Shown one piece after another: positions 15,068 to 23,214 of a DNA stretch of 44,808 bases; positions within the stretch are counted from its first letter, which is position 1, and each line of letters begins with the position of its first letter. The translations under genes and the position numbers were made by a program. Source of the DNA: a virus. The notes beneath the pieces were generated by a model. The model ran no database searches, was not told where the DNA came from, and worked only from the letters and a program-made list of their open reading frames with translations. The stretch spans positions 1 through 44,808 of the IMG/VR virus record IMGVR_UViG_3300036861_000386; one strand, written 5' to 3'.

Positions 15068-15805
15068 ATGGCTGACCTGCTGGTCATCGTCCCGTCGCGG
15101 GGCCGCCCGGATTCACTCGAGCGGGTCGCCGCCGCCTGGAACGCCACCGGGGCGTTCCAGGAGTCGGCCGGCCTGATCTTCGCCGTGGACGCCGACGATC
15201 CGCGGCTGCCCGGATACCGGGCCGCCCTGGATCGGCTCGCCGGCCGCGACCGGCCCGTCAACCTGATGGGATGCGGGCCGTGGCAGCCGATGGTGCCGAA
15301 GCTCAATGCCGCGGCCGTGCTGCTCGCCGAGCAGGGACACTTCGCCCTCGCATTCATGGGCGACGACCACCTCCCGCGTACGACCGGCTGGGCCGGCCTG
15401 TACCTGGAGGCGCTACGCAAGTTGGGGACCGGGGTCGTGTACGGCAACGACCTGCTGCAGGGCGAGCGGCTGTGCACCGAGTGGGCCATGACGTCGGACA
15501 TCGTGCGGACGTTGGGCCGGATGGTGCCGGCGCCGGTGGAGCACATGTACTGCGACAACTCGGTGATGGACCTCGCTAGCCGGGTCGGCTGTCTGCGTTA
15601 CCTGCCGCACGTGGTCGTCGAGCACTGCCATCCGCTGGCCGGCAAGGCGGACTGGGATGTCGGGTATGCGCGGGTCAACCGGGCCGAGCAGTTCCACCGC
15701 GACGAGGCCGCCTATCACCGATGGGCCGATCACGACCGCGGCCTGGACGTGGCAGTGGTCAAGGCACTGAGGGGGTCCGATGGCGCTGTACGCGACCCCG
15801 AGTGA
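15068..15805 (+). CDS. GT-A fold glycosyltransferase
   Basis: A 245-residue stand-alone GT2-like enzyme. The N-terminus (LLVIVPSRGRPDSLERVAAA) is the classic nucleotide-sugar binding start. LIFAVDADDPRLPGY follows, and LAFMGDDHLPRTTGW near 95-110 supplies the acidic metal motif. VEHMYCDNSVMDLASRVG near 160 and VVEHCHPLAGKADWD near 180 match the C-terminal part of phage glycosyltransferases. With the fused enzyme upstream it forms a capsid-side sugar module. The adaptor gene starts within its last 26 bp. Confidence 0.87.
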   Translation: MADLLVIVPSRGRPDSLERVAAAWNATGAFQESAGLIFAVDADDPRLPGYRAALDRLAGRDRPVNLMGCGPWQPMVPKLNAAAVLLAEQGHFALAFMGDDHLPRTTGWAGLYLEALRKLGTGVVYGNDLLQGERLCTEWAMTSDIVRTLGRMVPAPVEHMYCDNSVMDLASRVGCLRYLPHVVVEHCHPLAGKADWDVGYARVNRAEQFHRDEAAYHRWADHDRGLDVAVVKALRGSDGAVRDPE

Positions 15806-16316
15806 ACTGGCCTCCTACCTGCAGCAAGACGTCGACACCTCGACCGCGACGCTGGTGCTGACGATCGCGTCGGGTGCGTTCAGCAACGCGGCCGACACAT
15901 GGTTCGTGGCGACAACCGCCACCTATTCGACGAAGGGCGGCCCGGGCCTCTGCCTGGAGTTGCCGTTTCGGCCGGTGACCGCGGTGTCGGCGGTGCGGCT
16001 GAACGGCGTGACCATCACCGGCTGGACGCTGGTGAAGAACGCCCTGTACCGGCAGGCCGGGTTCGGCACCTGGGCCGCGTTCCCGCCGGATCTCGTCGAG
16101 GTCGACCTGACGCACGGCTACACCACGGTCCCCGACGACGTGAAGGGCGCGGTGCTGGAGACGGCCGCGCAGGCCTACGAGACGCCGGTCGGCGCCGTCA
16201 TCAGCGAAACCATCGACGACTATGCCATCCGCTACGCCACGACCGGCGGCGGGATTCAGTTGACGAAATCGGCGGCCGAGATCGCCGCGGGCTACCGCGG
16301 CACCGTCGCCGCCTGA
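15780..16316 (+). CDS. head-tail connector adaptor (gp6-like)
   Basis: A 178-residue protein with a typical gp6/connector layout: LYATPSELASYLQQDVD at the N-terminus, helix, then LELPFRPVTAVSAVRLNGV and VTITGWTLVKNALYR (beta strands), PPDLVEVDLTHGYTTVPDDV near 112 and a helical AVLETAAQAYETP, ending with TKSAAEIAAGYRG. It forms the ring beneath the portal. The ATG overlaps the glycosyltransferase end; GAGGGGG lies upstream. Its usual neighbour, the head closure protein, is over 6 kb away at 22525. Confidence 0.9.
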   Translation: MALYATPSELASYLQQDVDTSTATLVLTIASGAFSNAADTWFVATTATYSTKGGPGLCLELPFRPVTAVSAVRLNGVTITGWTLVKNALYRQAGFGTWAAFPPDLVEVDLTHGYTTVPDDVKGAVLETAAQAYETPVGAVISETIDDYAIRYATTGGGIQLTKSAAEIAAGYRGTVAA

Positions 16317-16324
16317 TCCGAACT

Positions 16325-16357
16325 GCAAGCCCCGGCCCCGACTAGGTCGGGGCTTGC
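16325..16357 (+). terminator. hairpin terminator after the adaptor gene
   Basis: GCAAGCCCCG (16325-16334) pairs with CGGGGCTTGC (16348-16357), a ten-pair stem whose loop contains further GC pairs. There is no U tract. It sits at the left edge of the surface-protein cassette. Confidence 0.7.
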
Positions 16358-16377
16358 GCATGTCCGAAGGAGAGCCG

Positions 16378-18639
16378 GTGTCGCTGTCCGTCGACAACAT
16401 CCTCCAGTCCAACACCGGCAGCTTCTCTGGGGCCACCGGGAACGCGACCCTGCCGACCCCGACGACGGCGGGGTCGATGGTGGTGCTGTGCGCGACCATC
16501 CTCGGCGCGGACGGCGTGTTCGCCTGGGACCTGGACGTGCCGACCGGCTTCTATCAGGCGTCCGGCGGCGACCCGGCGGGGGCGACGGCCAACAAGCCGT
16601 ACATCTTCGTCAAGCGCAACACGTCCGGTGAGGACACGTGGACGCTGACCACGCGCAAGGACGAAGCGTCGGGTAACGCCCGGGACGTGGTGTGGGCGGT
16701 GTTCGAGGTGACGGGGACCGGCCTGGACCGGTACGGCGCCGACCTGCTGGGCAGCGGCTTCCCCATCAACCCCGGGCTGTACACGGCGCAGTACGGCCTG
16801 GTCAACACCGGCAACCTGGTGTCCGGCACGGAGTCGGCGGTGGCATCCCGGACGACCGGCCCAACCGACCCGACGCCGTGCTTCGACAACCTGGCGTTCG
16901 CAGTGTGGGCGGCGACCTCGGCGGACACCACGATTCCGGTGCTGTCGGGGTACACGAATGGTTTCGCCGAGGTCGCGCAGGTGTCCCGGGTGGGTTCGAC
17001 CCGGGCGTTCACGATGGCCGTGGCGGTGGCCCCGTCGCTGCTGGTGGGGTCACTGGAGTCGACGGCGTCGATCTCCCCGTCGTCGGCGGCGTACGCGGGC
17101 ATGGTGGTGCTGTTCGCCGACGGCGCGCGGTCCGCCCCGGACATCGCCGCGATGACCGGGTTCGAGTTCGGCACCGCCACGGGCATCACCGCCGGTTCGA
17201 CGACGTATCTCGGCACGGCGCCGTTCGACACGGTGGTCGGCTCCCCGGCGGTCGTGACGACCAACCCCCGGTCGGGGGCGTACTGCGCGGAGCTGTCCAG
17301 CGTCGCGGCGGCGGAGTATCTGACCTGGGGATGTGTCGGCCCGGACGTGATGGGCACCATTCAGCCGACCCAGTTCTTCCCGCTCGTGGGCTATCTGAAC
17401 GTGTACCTCCCGACGCCCCTGCCGGGCGCCGACGTGGAGCTGGCCTCGTGCGAGGCGGGGTCGCTGGCGAACGGCATGACCGTCTGGTACCGGTCGGCCA
17501 GCCAGAAGATCGGGGTGAAGGTCGGCACCGGCACCGAGGTGCTGTCCGATGCGACGGTGGCCGCGGACACGTGGATCAGCATCGATTTCCGCTGGGACCC
17601 CCGCTTCACGAACCACCTGGTCGACTGGCGGATCGACTACAACTCGTCCACCTCGGACGCGACACCGCCGGTGCCGCAGACCCAGGCGGTCGGCGCCGGC
17701 ACCAGTCTCGCGGATCCGACGCTGTTCCGGCTGGGCTGGTCGACGGCGAAGACGGCGACGGTGCGCATCGACGACCCGGTCGTGTCGAAGCTGTGGGGCA
17801 GCTACCCGATCGGGGACACCCGGATCGTCGCGGTCGGACCGGACCAGGCGGACACCCCGACGATCGTGGGCACGTCCACGAACTTCAAGACGTTCACCGG
17901 CGGTCCCGCCGGCACCCTGTCCACGTGGTCCGCGGCGACGACCCGGTCCGCGCTGAACGAGATCCCCCCGTCCGTCGGGTCCGGCGTCGGCACCGGCCTG
18001 TTGCAGGTCACCGCCGCGGCCGGCGACTACTGCGAGATTCCGATGGCCACGTTCACCGCCGCCCCGAACAATGTGCTGCGCGCGGTGCGCTGGTACGCGG
18101 CGGCCTGCGCGGCGTCGACCGCCGTGGCGACGCTGAGCGTCAAGTCCGTCGACTCCGGCGGCACCATGGTCTCCGAGGTGGGCCAGTTCGCCGCCGCGCA
18201 CGGTCTCGACGCGACCACCCTGCGCTGGCTGAGCAGGATGCACCGCGGCACTGACTCCTTCTATCAGATCACCCAGGCGCGGATGGACGGGCTGAAGCTG
18301 CGGGTCGGGTACAGCGGCGACGCCACCCCCGACATCGGCGTGCACGCCGTGCTGGCCGAGGTGGCGTACTCCCCGGCGGACGTGATCGGGGTGCTGGAGG
18401 CGGAGGACGGCGCATTCAAGGTCTACGCCCGGCAGGACCCGAACAGCGGCGCGATCGCGTCCTACCTGGTGACCACCCCGGCGGGAACCCGGGGGGCGAC
18501 CGCGAACTGGACGATCGGCGGGTCCACCACCAGCCAGTACGTCGGCCCGAACACCACCTACGAGAAGGTCATCGGGTCGGACGACATTGCCAACGTGACC
18601 GGCGTCGGGTTGTCCCCCGACCCGCAGCCCGAGGTGTGA
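16378..18639 (+). CDS. large virion-surface or head-fibre-like protein
   Basis: A 753-residue protein from the GTG at 16378, preceded by AAGGAG; an ATG at 16360 is also in frame but lacks an RBS. Residues 1-250 form a beta-rich domain (NTGSFSGATGNATLPTPTTA, then GSMVVLCATI, ...PYIFVKRNTSGEDTWTLTT). Residues about 260-480 look like a lectin or concanavalin-type sandwich (MTGFEFGTATGITAG, YLTWGCVGP, ...WISIDFRWDPRF). A third region, about 500-690, repeats that style. Ser/Thr/Gly/Ala rich, with no signal peptide or enzymatic motif. Position between connector genes suggests a capsid decoration or head fibre; a tail adhesin is the alternative. Confidence 0.75.
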   Translation: MSLSVDNILQSNTGSFSGATGNATLPTPTTAGSMVVLCATILGADGVFAWDLDVPTGFYQASGGDPAGATANKPYIFVKRNTSGEDTWTLTTRKDEASGNARDVVWAVFEVTGTGLDRYGADLLGSGFPINPGLYTAQYGLVNTGNLVSGTESAVASRTTGPTDPTPCFDNLAFAVWAATSADTTIPVLSGYTNGFAEVAQVSRVGSTRAFTMAVAVAPSLLVGSLESTASISPSSAAYAGMVVLFADGARSAPDIAAMTGFEFGTATGITAGSTTYLGTAPFDTVVGSPAVVTTNPRSGAYCAELSSVAAAEYLTWGCVGPDVMGTIQPTQFFPLVGYLNVYLPTPLPGADVELASCEAGSLANGMTVWYRSASQKIGVKVGTGTEVLSDATVAADTWISIDFRWDPRFTNHLVDWRIDYNSSTSDATPPVPQTQAVGAGTSLADPTLFRLGWSTAKTATVRIDDPVVSKLWGSYPIGDTRIVAVGPDQADTPTIVGTSTNFKTFTGGPAGTLSTWSAATTRSALNEIPPSVGSGVGTGLLQVTAAAGDYCEIPMATFTAAPNNVLRAVRWYAAACAASTAVATLSVKSVDSGGTMVSEVGQFAAAHGLDATTLRWLSRMHRGTDSFYQITQARMDGLKLRVGYSGDATPDIGVHAVLAEVAYSPADVIGVLEAEDGAFKVYARQDPNSGAIASYLVTTPAGTRGATANWTIGGSTTSQYVGPNTTYEKVIGSDDIANVTGVGLSPDPQPEV

Positions 18640-18642
18640 CCG

Positions 18643-19407
18643 GTGGCGCTGCCGACGGTGGTGGGGGTCGGCACCGCGATCGCGGGCATCGGCGCGGTCA
18701 CTCCCGCCTACCCGGTCGGGTACACCGCGGTGGCCGACGACTGCGCGTTCACGTTCGTGGAGTGCGAGAGCACCGACGTGGTGACCCCGCCCACCAACTG
18801 GGCGGTGGCGGCCGGCGCGAACGTGGCGACTGGCACCCCCACCAAGCTGACCTGCCTGTGGCGGCGGCTGACGGTCGGGGAGGCGGCACCGACGATCGCC
18901 GACGCCGGGAACCACATGAACGCCCAGATGATCGTCATCCGGGACGTGTCGACGGCCGGGAACCCGTGGGACATCGCCGTCGGCAACACCGAGCTGGTCG
19001 CCGATACGACCGTGTCCATCCCGGGTGGCACCACCACCGGGGCGGACCGGCTGATCATGGCCGCGTTTGCCACCGGGCAGGACGTCGCCTCCACCGCCGG
19101 GGCGACCGGCTGGGCCGACGCCACCCTGGCCAACGTCACCGAACGGATGGACAACTGGGCCACCGCAGGGCTCGGCGGCGGGTTCGCCATGGCAACCGGG
19201 GAGAAGGCGACCGCGGGGACGGTGGGACCGATGACGGCCACCCTGAGCCTGACCGCGAACTTCAAGGCGTTGCTCTACATCGCGTTGCGCTCGCAGCCGC
19301 CGGGCCAGGCCGTACCCGAGATCCTGATCCGCTCCCCCCGCCCGTCGGAGCAGTTCCATCTGTATGGCCCGTATTCGCAGCACATCAATCCGTCGCAGTT
19401 CTTCTAG
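18643..19407 (+). CDS. beta-rich virion-surface protein
   Basis: A 254-residue protein starting at a GTG three bases after the previous stop, with GAGG upstream. It follows a pattern seen in phage fibre or adhesin domains: VGTAIAGIGAVTPAYPVGYT, then DVVTPPTNWAVAAG, LTCLWRRLTVGEAAPTI and VIRDVSTAGNPWDIA. The topology resembles the first domain of the upstream gene and the N-terminal domain of the 19917 gene, so the three likely share a module. The C-terminal peptide ends QHINPSQFF. Function inferred as surface structure. Confidence 0.72.
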   Translation: MALPTVVGVGTAIAGIGAVTPAYPVGYTAVADDCAFTFVECESTDVVTPPTNWAVAAGANVATGTPTKLTCLWRRLTVGEAAPTIADAGNHMNAQMIVIRDVSTAGNPWDIAVGNTELVADTTVSIPGGTTTGADRLIMAAFATGQDVASTAGATGWADATLANVTERMDNWATAGLGGGFAMATGEKATAGTVGPMTATLSLTANFKALLYIALRSQPPGQAVPEILIRSPRPSEQFHLYGPYSQHINPSQFF

Positions 19408-19420
19408 GGGAGGCTGACCT

Positions 19421-19864
19421 GTGGCACGCATCGCCAACGCCTACCGCACCACCGGCGTCGGGTCGGCCACCCTGCCGACAACATCGATCTACTCGCTGGG
19501 TACCGGCGACGTGTGGCTGGTGGAGGTCGGCATCACCAACACCGCTGCCGTCTTGTTCCAGATCTCCCTGGCCCGCCTGACCTCGGCCGGTACGCAGGGC
19601 GCCGCGGCGGGCGCGTGGACCTATGAGGAGGGCGCGACAAGCCTGACGGCGAAAGTCTCCGCCGTGCAGGCCCACACCGTCCTCCCTGGCCTCGGTGCCG
19701 AGGTCAGGCGGGCCACCATCGGTGCGACGCAGGGCTCCGGTGTGATCTTCACCTTCGGCGGGCGTGGCCTGCTACTGCCGTCGGGGACGGCCAACGGTCT
19801 CGGGCTGATAGCGATCAACGGGGCCGCCCAACTGGCAGACGTGTACTGGAGTGTTGATCAATAG
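19421..19864 (+). CDS. small beta-rich virion-surface protein
   Basis: A 147-residue protein from a GTG preceded by AGGGGAGG. It is beta-rich (YRTTGVGSATLPTTSIYSL, WLVEVGITNTAAVLFQISLA, GVIFTFGGRGLLLPSGTANG), a pattern common in small fibre-associated or decoration proteins that end in a strand such as DVYWSVDQ. It sits in the surface cassette with the same orientation and tight spacing. Confidence 0.7.
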   Translation: MARIANAYRTTGVGSATLPTTSIYSLGTGDVWLVEVGITNTAAVLFQISLARLTSAGTQGAAAGAWTYEEGATSLTAKVSAVQAHTVLPGLGAEVRRATIGATQGSGVIFTFGGRGLLLPSGTANGLGLIAINGAAQLADVYWSVDQ

Positions 19865-19916
19865 ACGTCCATCAATGACGCACGGGGTGGTTGCGCCGAA
19901 CATCGGGAGGTAGGCC

Positions 19917-21566
19917 GTGCCCTTCCCCCGACGCGCACCTACCCGGCAGCGGCCACTACGGGCGCGGCTCGGCACCCGGCTCCTACGCCCCGCCGCCGCG
20001 GCCGCGGGCGGCATCACCGAACACGGCTCCGCGCCCGCCCCGGTCCTCGCCACCGGCATCTCTACCACCGCCACCACGGCAAGCTTCACCCCGGTCGCGA
20101 ACTCGCTGCTCATCGCGATCGCCTGCGGAGGCGGTGGGACCGCCGTGCAGACCGTCCCGGTCACCGACTCCCTCGGCTCTACCTGGACATTGCTCAAACG
20201 GGCTAACACCAACAACTTCGCTGGCGTTACCGAGATCTGGGTGATGGACGCGGGCGCCAGCCCAGCCGCCCGGACGGTCACTGCCACCCTTACGGGCTCC
20301 GACGGTGCGGGAATTTCGCTCTGCGTCAAGGTCCTCACCGGGGCGCAACCGGCCGCGACCTGCCTCGGCGGATTCACGGTCGTCAACAGCACCACCGCCT
20401 ACACCATCTCCATCACCACCACCACCGCCGGATCACTGGCCTGCGCTGGCCTGGTCGACTCGACCGGCTCTGGTGCGCTGACCGCGAACGGCATCACCAC
20501 CGCCTGGCAGTCAGAGAACGACGGCACGGACGGCCACAAGTTGGCCGCATTCCGGGCGACCAGCCTGACCGGCACCCCCGGCGCGACGGTCATCGGATTC
20601 ACCAACGGCGCGGCCAACAACCAGGCCATCGTCGCGGTGGAGATCCTGCCCGCGACCGGCGGGACGCCGATATCGCTCGCCGATGCTGGCGCGGGAACCG
20701 ACAGCATCGCGGCCACTGCAATCGTCCCGGTTGCCGATTCGGGTGCGGGCTCCGAGGCGATCGCTGCCTCCGCCACCGCACCGCTCGCAGATGCCGGCTC
20801 AGGCTCCGACGCCGCCGGGATCGCCGCCACGGTCGCCGTGGCGGACTCGGGCTCGGGGTCGGATGCGGCCCTGGTCGGATTCGGTATCGCCCTCACCGAG
20901 TCCGGCGCCGGCTCCGATGCGCTCGCGGTCACCGCCGCCGTGCCGCTGGCGGATTCCGGCACCGCCGTCGAGGCGCTCGCCGAGACCGTCGTTACGCCGC
21001 TCGCGGACGCCGGCAGCGCGGCGGATACCGTGGCCGCCGCGGCCACCGTGCCGGTCTCCGACACCGGCAGCGCGTCCGAAACATTGGCCGCCGGCGTACC
21101 GATCGCGGTCACCGAAACAGGCTCGGCGTCCGAAGCGCTGACCCTGACCATCGCGGTCGCACTGGCCGACACCGGCAGCGCCGCCGAAAGCCGCAGCATC
21201 ACCGCGGCCATTTCCCTGACTGAGACCGGCGGCGGAGCCGATCAACTCGGCGCGCTCGTCTCGCTGGCGCTGGCCGAAGCCGCCACGGCAGCCGACGCGC
21301 TAAGCATCATCCGCGTCATCAATCTGACCGACGCGGGCGCCGCGGCGGACAGTGTCACGGCATCGCAGCAGACGTCCTCGAACATCGCACTGGCCGACAG
21401 CGGAACGGCGTTCGACCGGATCTGCGCAATCCTGCACCGTCCCACATCCGGCACGACGACACGGCCATCTACGGGTACGACAACCCGTCCCGGATCCGGC
21501 ACCACGACGCGGCCAACCAGCGGCACCACGACCCGCCCCTACTCGGGGATCACCTACCGGGGCTAG
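19917..21566 (+). CDS. repeat-rich surface adhesin-like protein
   Basis: A 549-residue protein from a GTG with GGGAGG upstream. An Arg-rich N-terminus is followed by a beta-sandwich-like domain (residues 40-250: VLATGISTTATTASFTPVA, NSLLIAIACGGGG). Then come fourteen tandem repeats of 18 residues (one of 22), consensus [LV]-[AT]-[DE]-[AST]-G-[ST]-x-[AS]-[DE]-x-[LIV]-x-[AV]-x-[AIV]-x-[AV]-x, and finally five 8-residue units of the type SGTTTRPx. The 18-residue period with alternating hydrophobics suggests a rod or beta-solenoid. It probably projects a binding tip from the virion. Repeats like these are seen in other actinobacterial phage and prophage proteins. Confidence 0.75.
   Translation: MPFPRRAPTRQRPLRARLGTRLLRPAAAAAGGITEHGSAPAPVLATGISTTATTASFTPVANSLLIAIACGGGGTAVQTVPVTDSLGSTWTLLKRANTNNFAGVTEIWVMDAGASPAARTVTATLTGSDGAGISLCVKVLTGAQPAATCLGGFTVVNSTTAYTISITTTTAGSLACAGLVDSTGSGALTANGITTAWQSENDGTDGHKLAAFRATSLTGTPGATVIGFTNGAANNQAIVAVEILPATGGTPISLADAGAGTDSIAATAIVPVADSGAGSEAIAASATAPLADAGSGSDAAGIAATVAVADSGSGSDAALVGFGIALTESGAGSDALAVTAAVPLADSGTAVEALAETVVTPLADAGSAADTVAAAATVPVSDTGSASETLAAGVPIAVTETGSASEALTLTIAVALADTGSAAESRSITAAISLTETGGGADQLGALVSLALAEAATAADALSIIRVINLTDAGAAADSVTASQQTSSNIALADSGTAFDRICAILHRPTSGTTTRPSTGTTTRPGSGTTTRPTSGTTTRPYSGITYRG
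20676..21443 (+). repeat. fourteen tandem 54-bp coding repeats (18 residues each)
   Basis: Twelve exact-length 54-bp units run from 20676 to 21323, a thirteenth of 66 bp carries four extra residues (21324-21389), and a fourteenth spans 21390-21443. The protein period is constant but the DNA differs at many codons, so the array is old or under selection against homologous recombination. Confidence 0.9.
21441..21560 (+). repeat. five tandem 24-bp units encoding SGTTTRP-type repeats
   Basis: Five 8-residue units (PTSGTTTR, PSTGTTTR, PGSGTTTR, PTSGTTTR, PYSGITYR) close the adhesin-like protein. They are Thr-rich and basic, and could be flexible or glycosylated. Confidence 0.88.
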
Positions 21567-21574
21567 GAGAGTTG

Positions 21575-22192
21575 ATGAGCAACGAAGCCGCTCGCGCGTC
21601 CGACGACATCGGGGTCGGTGTTATCACCCACCTGGCCGAGTCCCCGCGGGCGCACACCGTCTGGGTCGTCGACCGCTGGGACCAGGACGCCACCGCGTGG
21701 GTGCAGCGCCGCAGCGGTTTGGCCGCACCCACCGACGCGGCGTTCCGGAAGCTGAAGGTCCAGCCGTACCGGACCAGCGAGGTCGTCGGAAATCTCATCA
21801 CGAACGTCGGCTGGACCCGACTGATGAACCTGCTCACCAACCAGGGCGCGACGCAGGCGTACGACGCCACCCATACCCGCATCGGAGCCGGCAATTCGAA
21901 CACCGCTGAGACATACGCCGACACCGACCTGAACGCGGTGGCCGGCTCGGCGAACCGCTGGTTCCAGTTGGTCTCCGGTGCAGGCTCGCTCGGCACCCGC
22001 ACGCTGGCGTGGTCGGCGACGTTCGGCACCGCCGACGGGAACTTCGCCTGGAACGAGTTCGGCATCGACTTGGGCACCGCCTCAGGCAACACGGTGACAG
22101 CACCATTGCTCAACCACAAGGCCGGCATCGCGCAGGGCACCAAGGCCAGCGGCCAGACGTGGACGGCGACCGCGACGATCACGTTCAGCTGA
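21575..22192 (+). CDS. fibre-associated virion protein
   Basis: A 205-residue protein; AGGAGAG precedes the ATG at 21575, and a TTG one codon earlier is possible. The N-terminal part (ESPRAHTVWVVDRWDQDATA, then QRRSGLAAPTDAAFRKLKV) leads to a domain seen in phage fibre-region proteins: NLITNVGWTRLMNLLTNQGA, THTRIGAGNSNTAETY, SANRWFQLVSGAGS, ATFGTADGNFAWNEFGIDLG. Such proteins usually accompany minor tail or fibre genes. It is the last gene of the surface cassette, before a strong hairpin. Confidence 0.75.
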   Translation: MSNEAARASDDIGVGVITHLAESPRAHTVWVVDRWDQDATAWVQRRSGLAAPTDAAFRKLKVQPYRTSEVVGNLITNVGWTRLMNLLTNQGATQAYDATHTRIGAGNSNTAETYADTDLNAVAGSANRWFQLVSGAGSLGTRTLAWSATFGTADGNFAWNEFGIDLGTASGNTVTAPLLNHKAGIAQGTKASGQTWTATATITFS

Positions 22193-22209
22193 TGTCGATC
22201 GAGACCGCC

Positions 22210-22239
22210 CTCGGCGGCGGCGGCCGGGCCGCCGCCGAG
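22210..22239. terminator. 12-bp perfect hairpin, likely bidirectional terminator
   Basis: CTCGGCGGCGGC (22210-22221) pairs perfectly with GCCGCCGCCGAG (22228-22239) around GGCCGG. It separates the rightward cassette from the convergent leftward gene at 22253. Confidence 0.75.
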
Positions 22240-22252
22240 CCGCCGCCGAGCC

Positions 22253-22417
22253 TCAGTAGGAGTGGGGGCCGACGATGCCGAGCAGGCCGAGCAGGATGAA
22301 GATCGCGGCGAAGAGGACGACGACGAGGAACAGCTGACCGGGGACGGTCTTCCACCACGAGGTGGGTTTGGGCGGCGAGTCGGAGAAGGGCATGCGGCGG
22401 CGGCTGGGTTCAGTCAT
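22253..22417 (-). CDS. reverse-strand single-helix membrane protein (moron)
   Basis: Fifty-four residues on the minus strand inside the late region. The basic Pro-rich N-terminus (TEPSRRRMPFSDSPPKPTSW) is followed by one long membrane helix (LFLVVVLFAAIFILLGLLGI) and a short tail. The ATG at 22417 is preferred over an upstream in-frame TTG or CTG. Its isolation, opposite strand and flanking hairpin fit a moron expressed from its own promoter, possibly in the lysogen. RBS is weak. Similar small membrane proteins occur on actinobacterial chromosomes; the function is unknown. Confidence 0.6.
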   Translation of the reverse strand: MTEPSRRRMPFSDSPPKPTSWWKTVPGQLFLVVVLFAAIFILLGLLGIVGPHSY

Positions 22418-22524
22418 GTCTGCCACTGTAAGCGATACACGCAACACTACACGTGATCATGACTGCGGTACCCGAATGATCGGCGAGTAGGTCTGACCGA
22501 TCGGCCAGCCGGGAGGGCTGTCGC

Positions 22525-22857
22525 ATGATCTTGTACGACCCGATCACCGTGCAGCGCGCACCGCTCGTCTCGACCTCGTACGGCAACTCGACGAGGAACT
22601 GGGCAGCCGCCACCTCGACGGGCTACCTCGTGCACTGGTCGGCGCAGTCAGTGACCGAAGTCGTCGGCGACGAGGCGAAGACGATCACCCGGGGGAAGAT
22701 CTTCGGCGGCCCGGACCTGGACCTCGAGGCCACGGACCGGGTCGTGTTCGACGGCGACACGTACGAAGTGGACGGCGAGATCATGCGCTCGTTCCGGCGC
22801 GGGCAGCCGCACCACGTGCGGGCGTTCCTGCGCCGCATGGCCACGACGGTGAGCTAA
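22525..22857 (+). CDS. head closure / stopper protein
   Basis: A 110-residue protein with GGGAGGG upstream of the ATG. The small beta-barrel pattern of head-closure (gp16/gpFII-like) proteins is visible: ILYDPITVQRAP at the start, YLVHWSAQSVTEVV, then the landmark ATDRVVFDGDTYEVDGEI near 70-90 and a closing VRAFLRRM strand. It caps the connector once DNA is inside. Normally next to the adaptor (15780), it is separated here by the surface cassette. Confidence 0.82.
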   Translation: MILYDPITVQRAPLVSTSYGNSTRNWAAATSTGYLVHWSAQSVTEVVGDEAKTITRGKIFGGPDLDLEATDRVVFDGDTYEVDGEIMRSFRRGQPHHVRAFLRRMATTVS

Positions 22858-22868
22858 CGGAGGGGCCC

Positions 22869-23084
22869 ATGACGATGACGCCGGAGAACTTCATCACCTG
22901 GCTGAACGATCACTACGACGTGTTCGAACCGGGCGGCGGACCGGCCAGCGACGGCGGGCCCGATTTCGTCTGCAAGCGCTGTCGCAAGCGGGTCAGCTGG
23001 GTCACCAAGCATGCCGCCGCGCGGCACGGCGACGACATCGAGGTCATGCCTGCGGTGAATCTGGCGATGCTCGACGCCTACTGA
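22869..23084 (+). CDS. small zinc-ribbon-like protein
   Basis: Seventy-one residues; GGAGGGG lies directly upstream. An acidic N-terminus (TWLNDHYDVFEPGGG) is followed by FVCKRCRKRVSWVTKHAAAR near 38-57, a Cys pair with downstream His residues typical of one zinc site. Small zinc proteins at this place are not part of the standard connector set. It may help assembly or be an inserted accessory. Confidence 0.72.
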   Translation: MTMTPENFITWLNDHYDVFEPGGGPASDGGPDFVCKRCRKRVSWVTKHAAARHGDDIEVMPAVNLAMLDAY

Positions 23085-23099
23085 GGCGGGACCGCCGCT

Positions 23100-23120
23100 G
23101 CGCGTTCGACTAGGACGCGC
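23100..23120 (+). other. small hairpin in gap before tail-terminator gene
   Basis: GCGCGT (23100-23105) pairs with ACGCGC (23115-23120). It lies in the 130-bp gap 23085-23214, where an in-frame TTG at 23134 could extend the next gene but codon use looks non-coding. Weak terminator or RNA-processing element. Confidence 0.3.
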
Positions 23121-23214
23121 GTAGCAAACGAGGTTGTCAACCAACGGGCCACGCCGACGGCTCTACGTCGGTTACGCGGCGGTCCCTAACGCATCGTACG
23201 CCGGGGGGATGTCC

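Noticed and set aside
17050-19437. 795-codon minus-strand open frame
   Set aside because: Shadow of the surface-protein genes. Low complexity Arg/Gly/Val-rich product, no RBS, caused by GC-rich third positions on the other strand.
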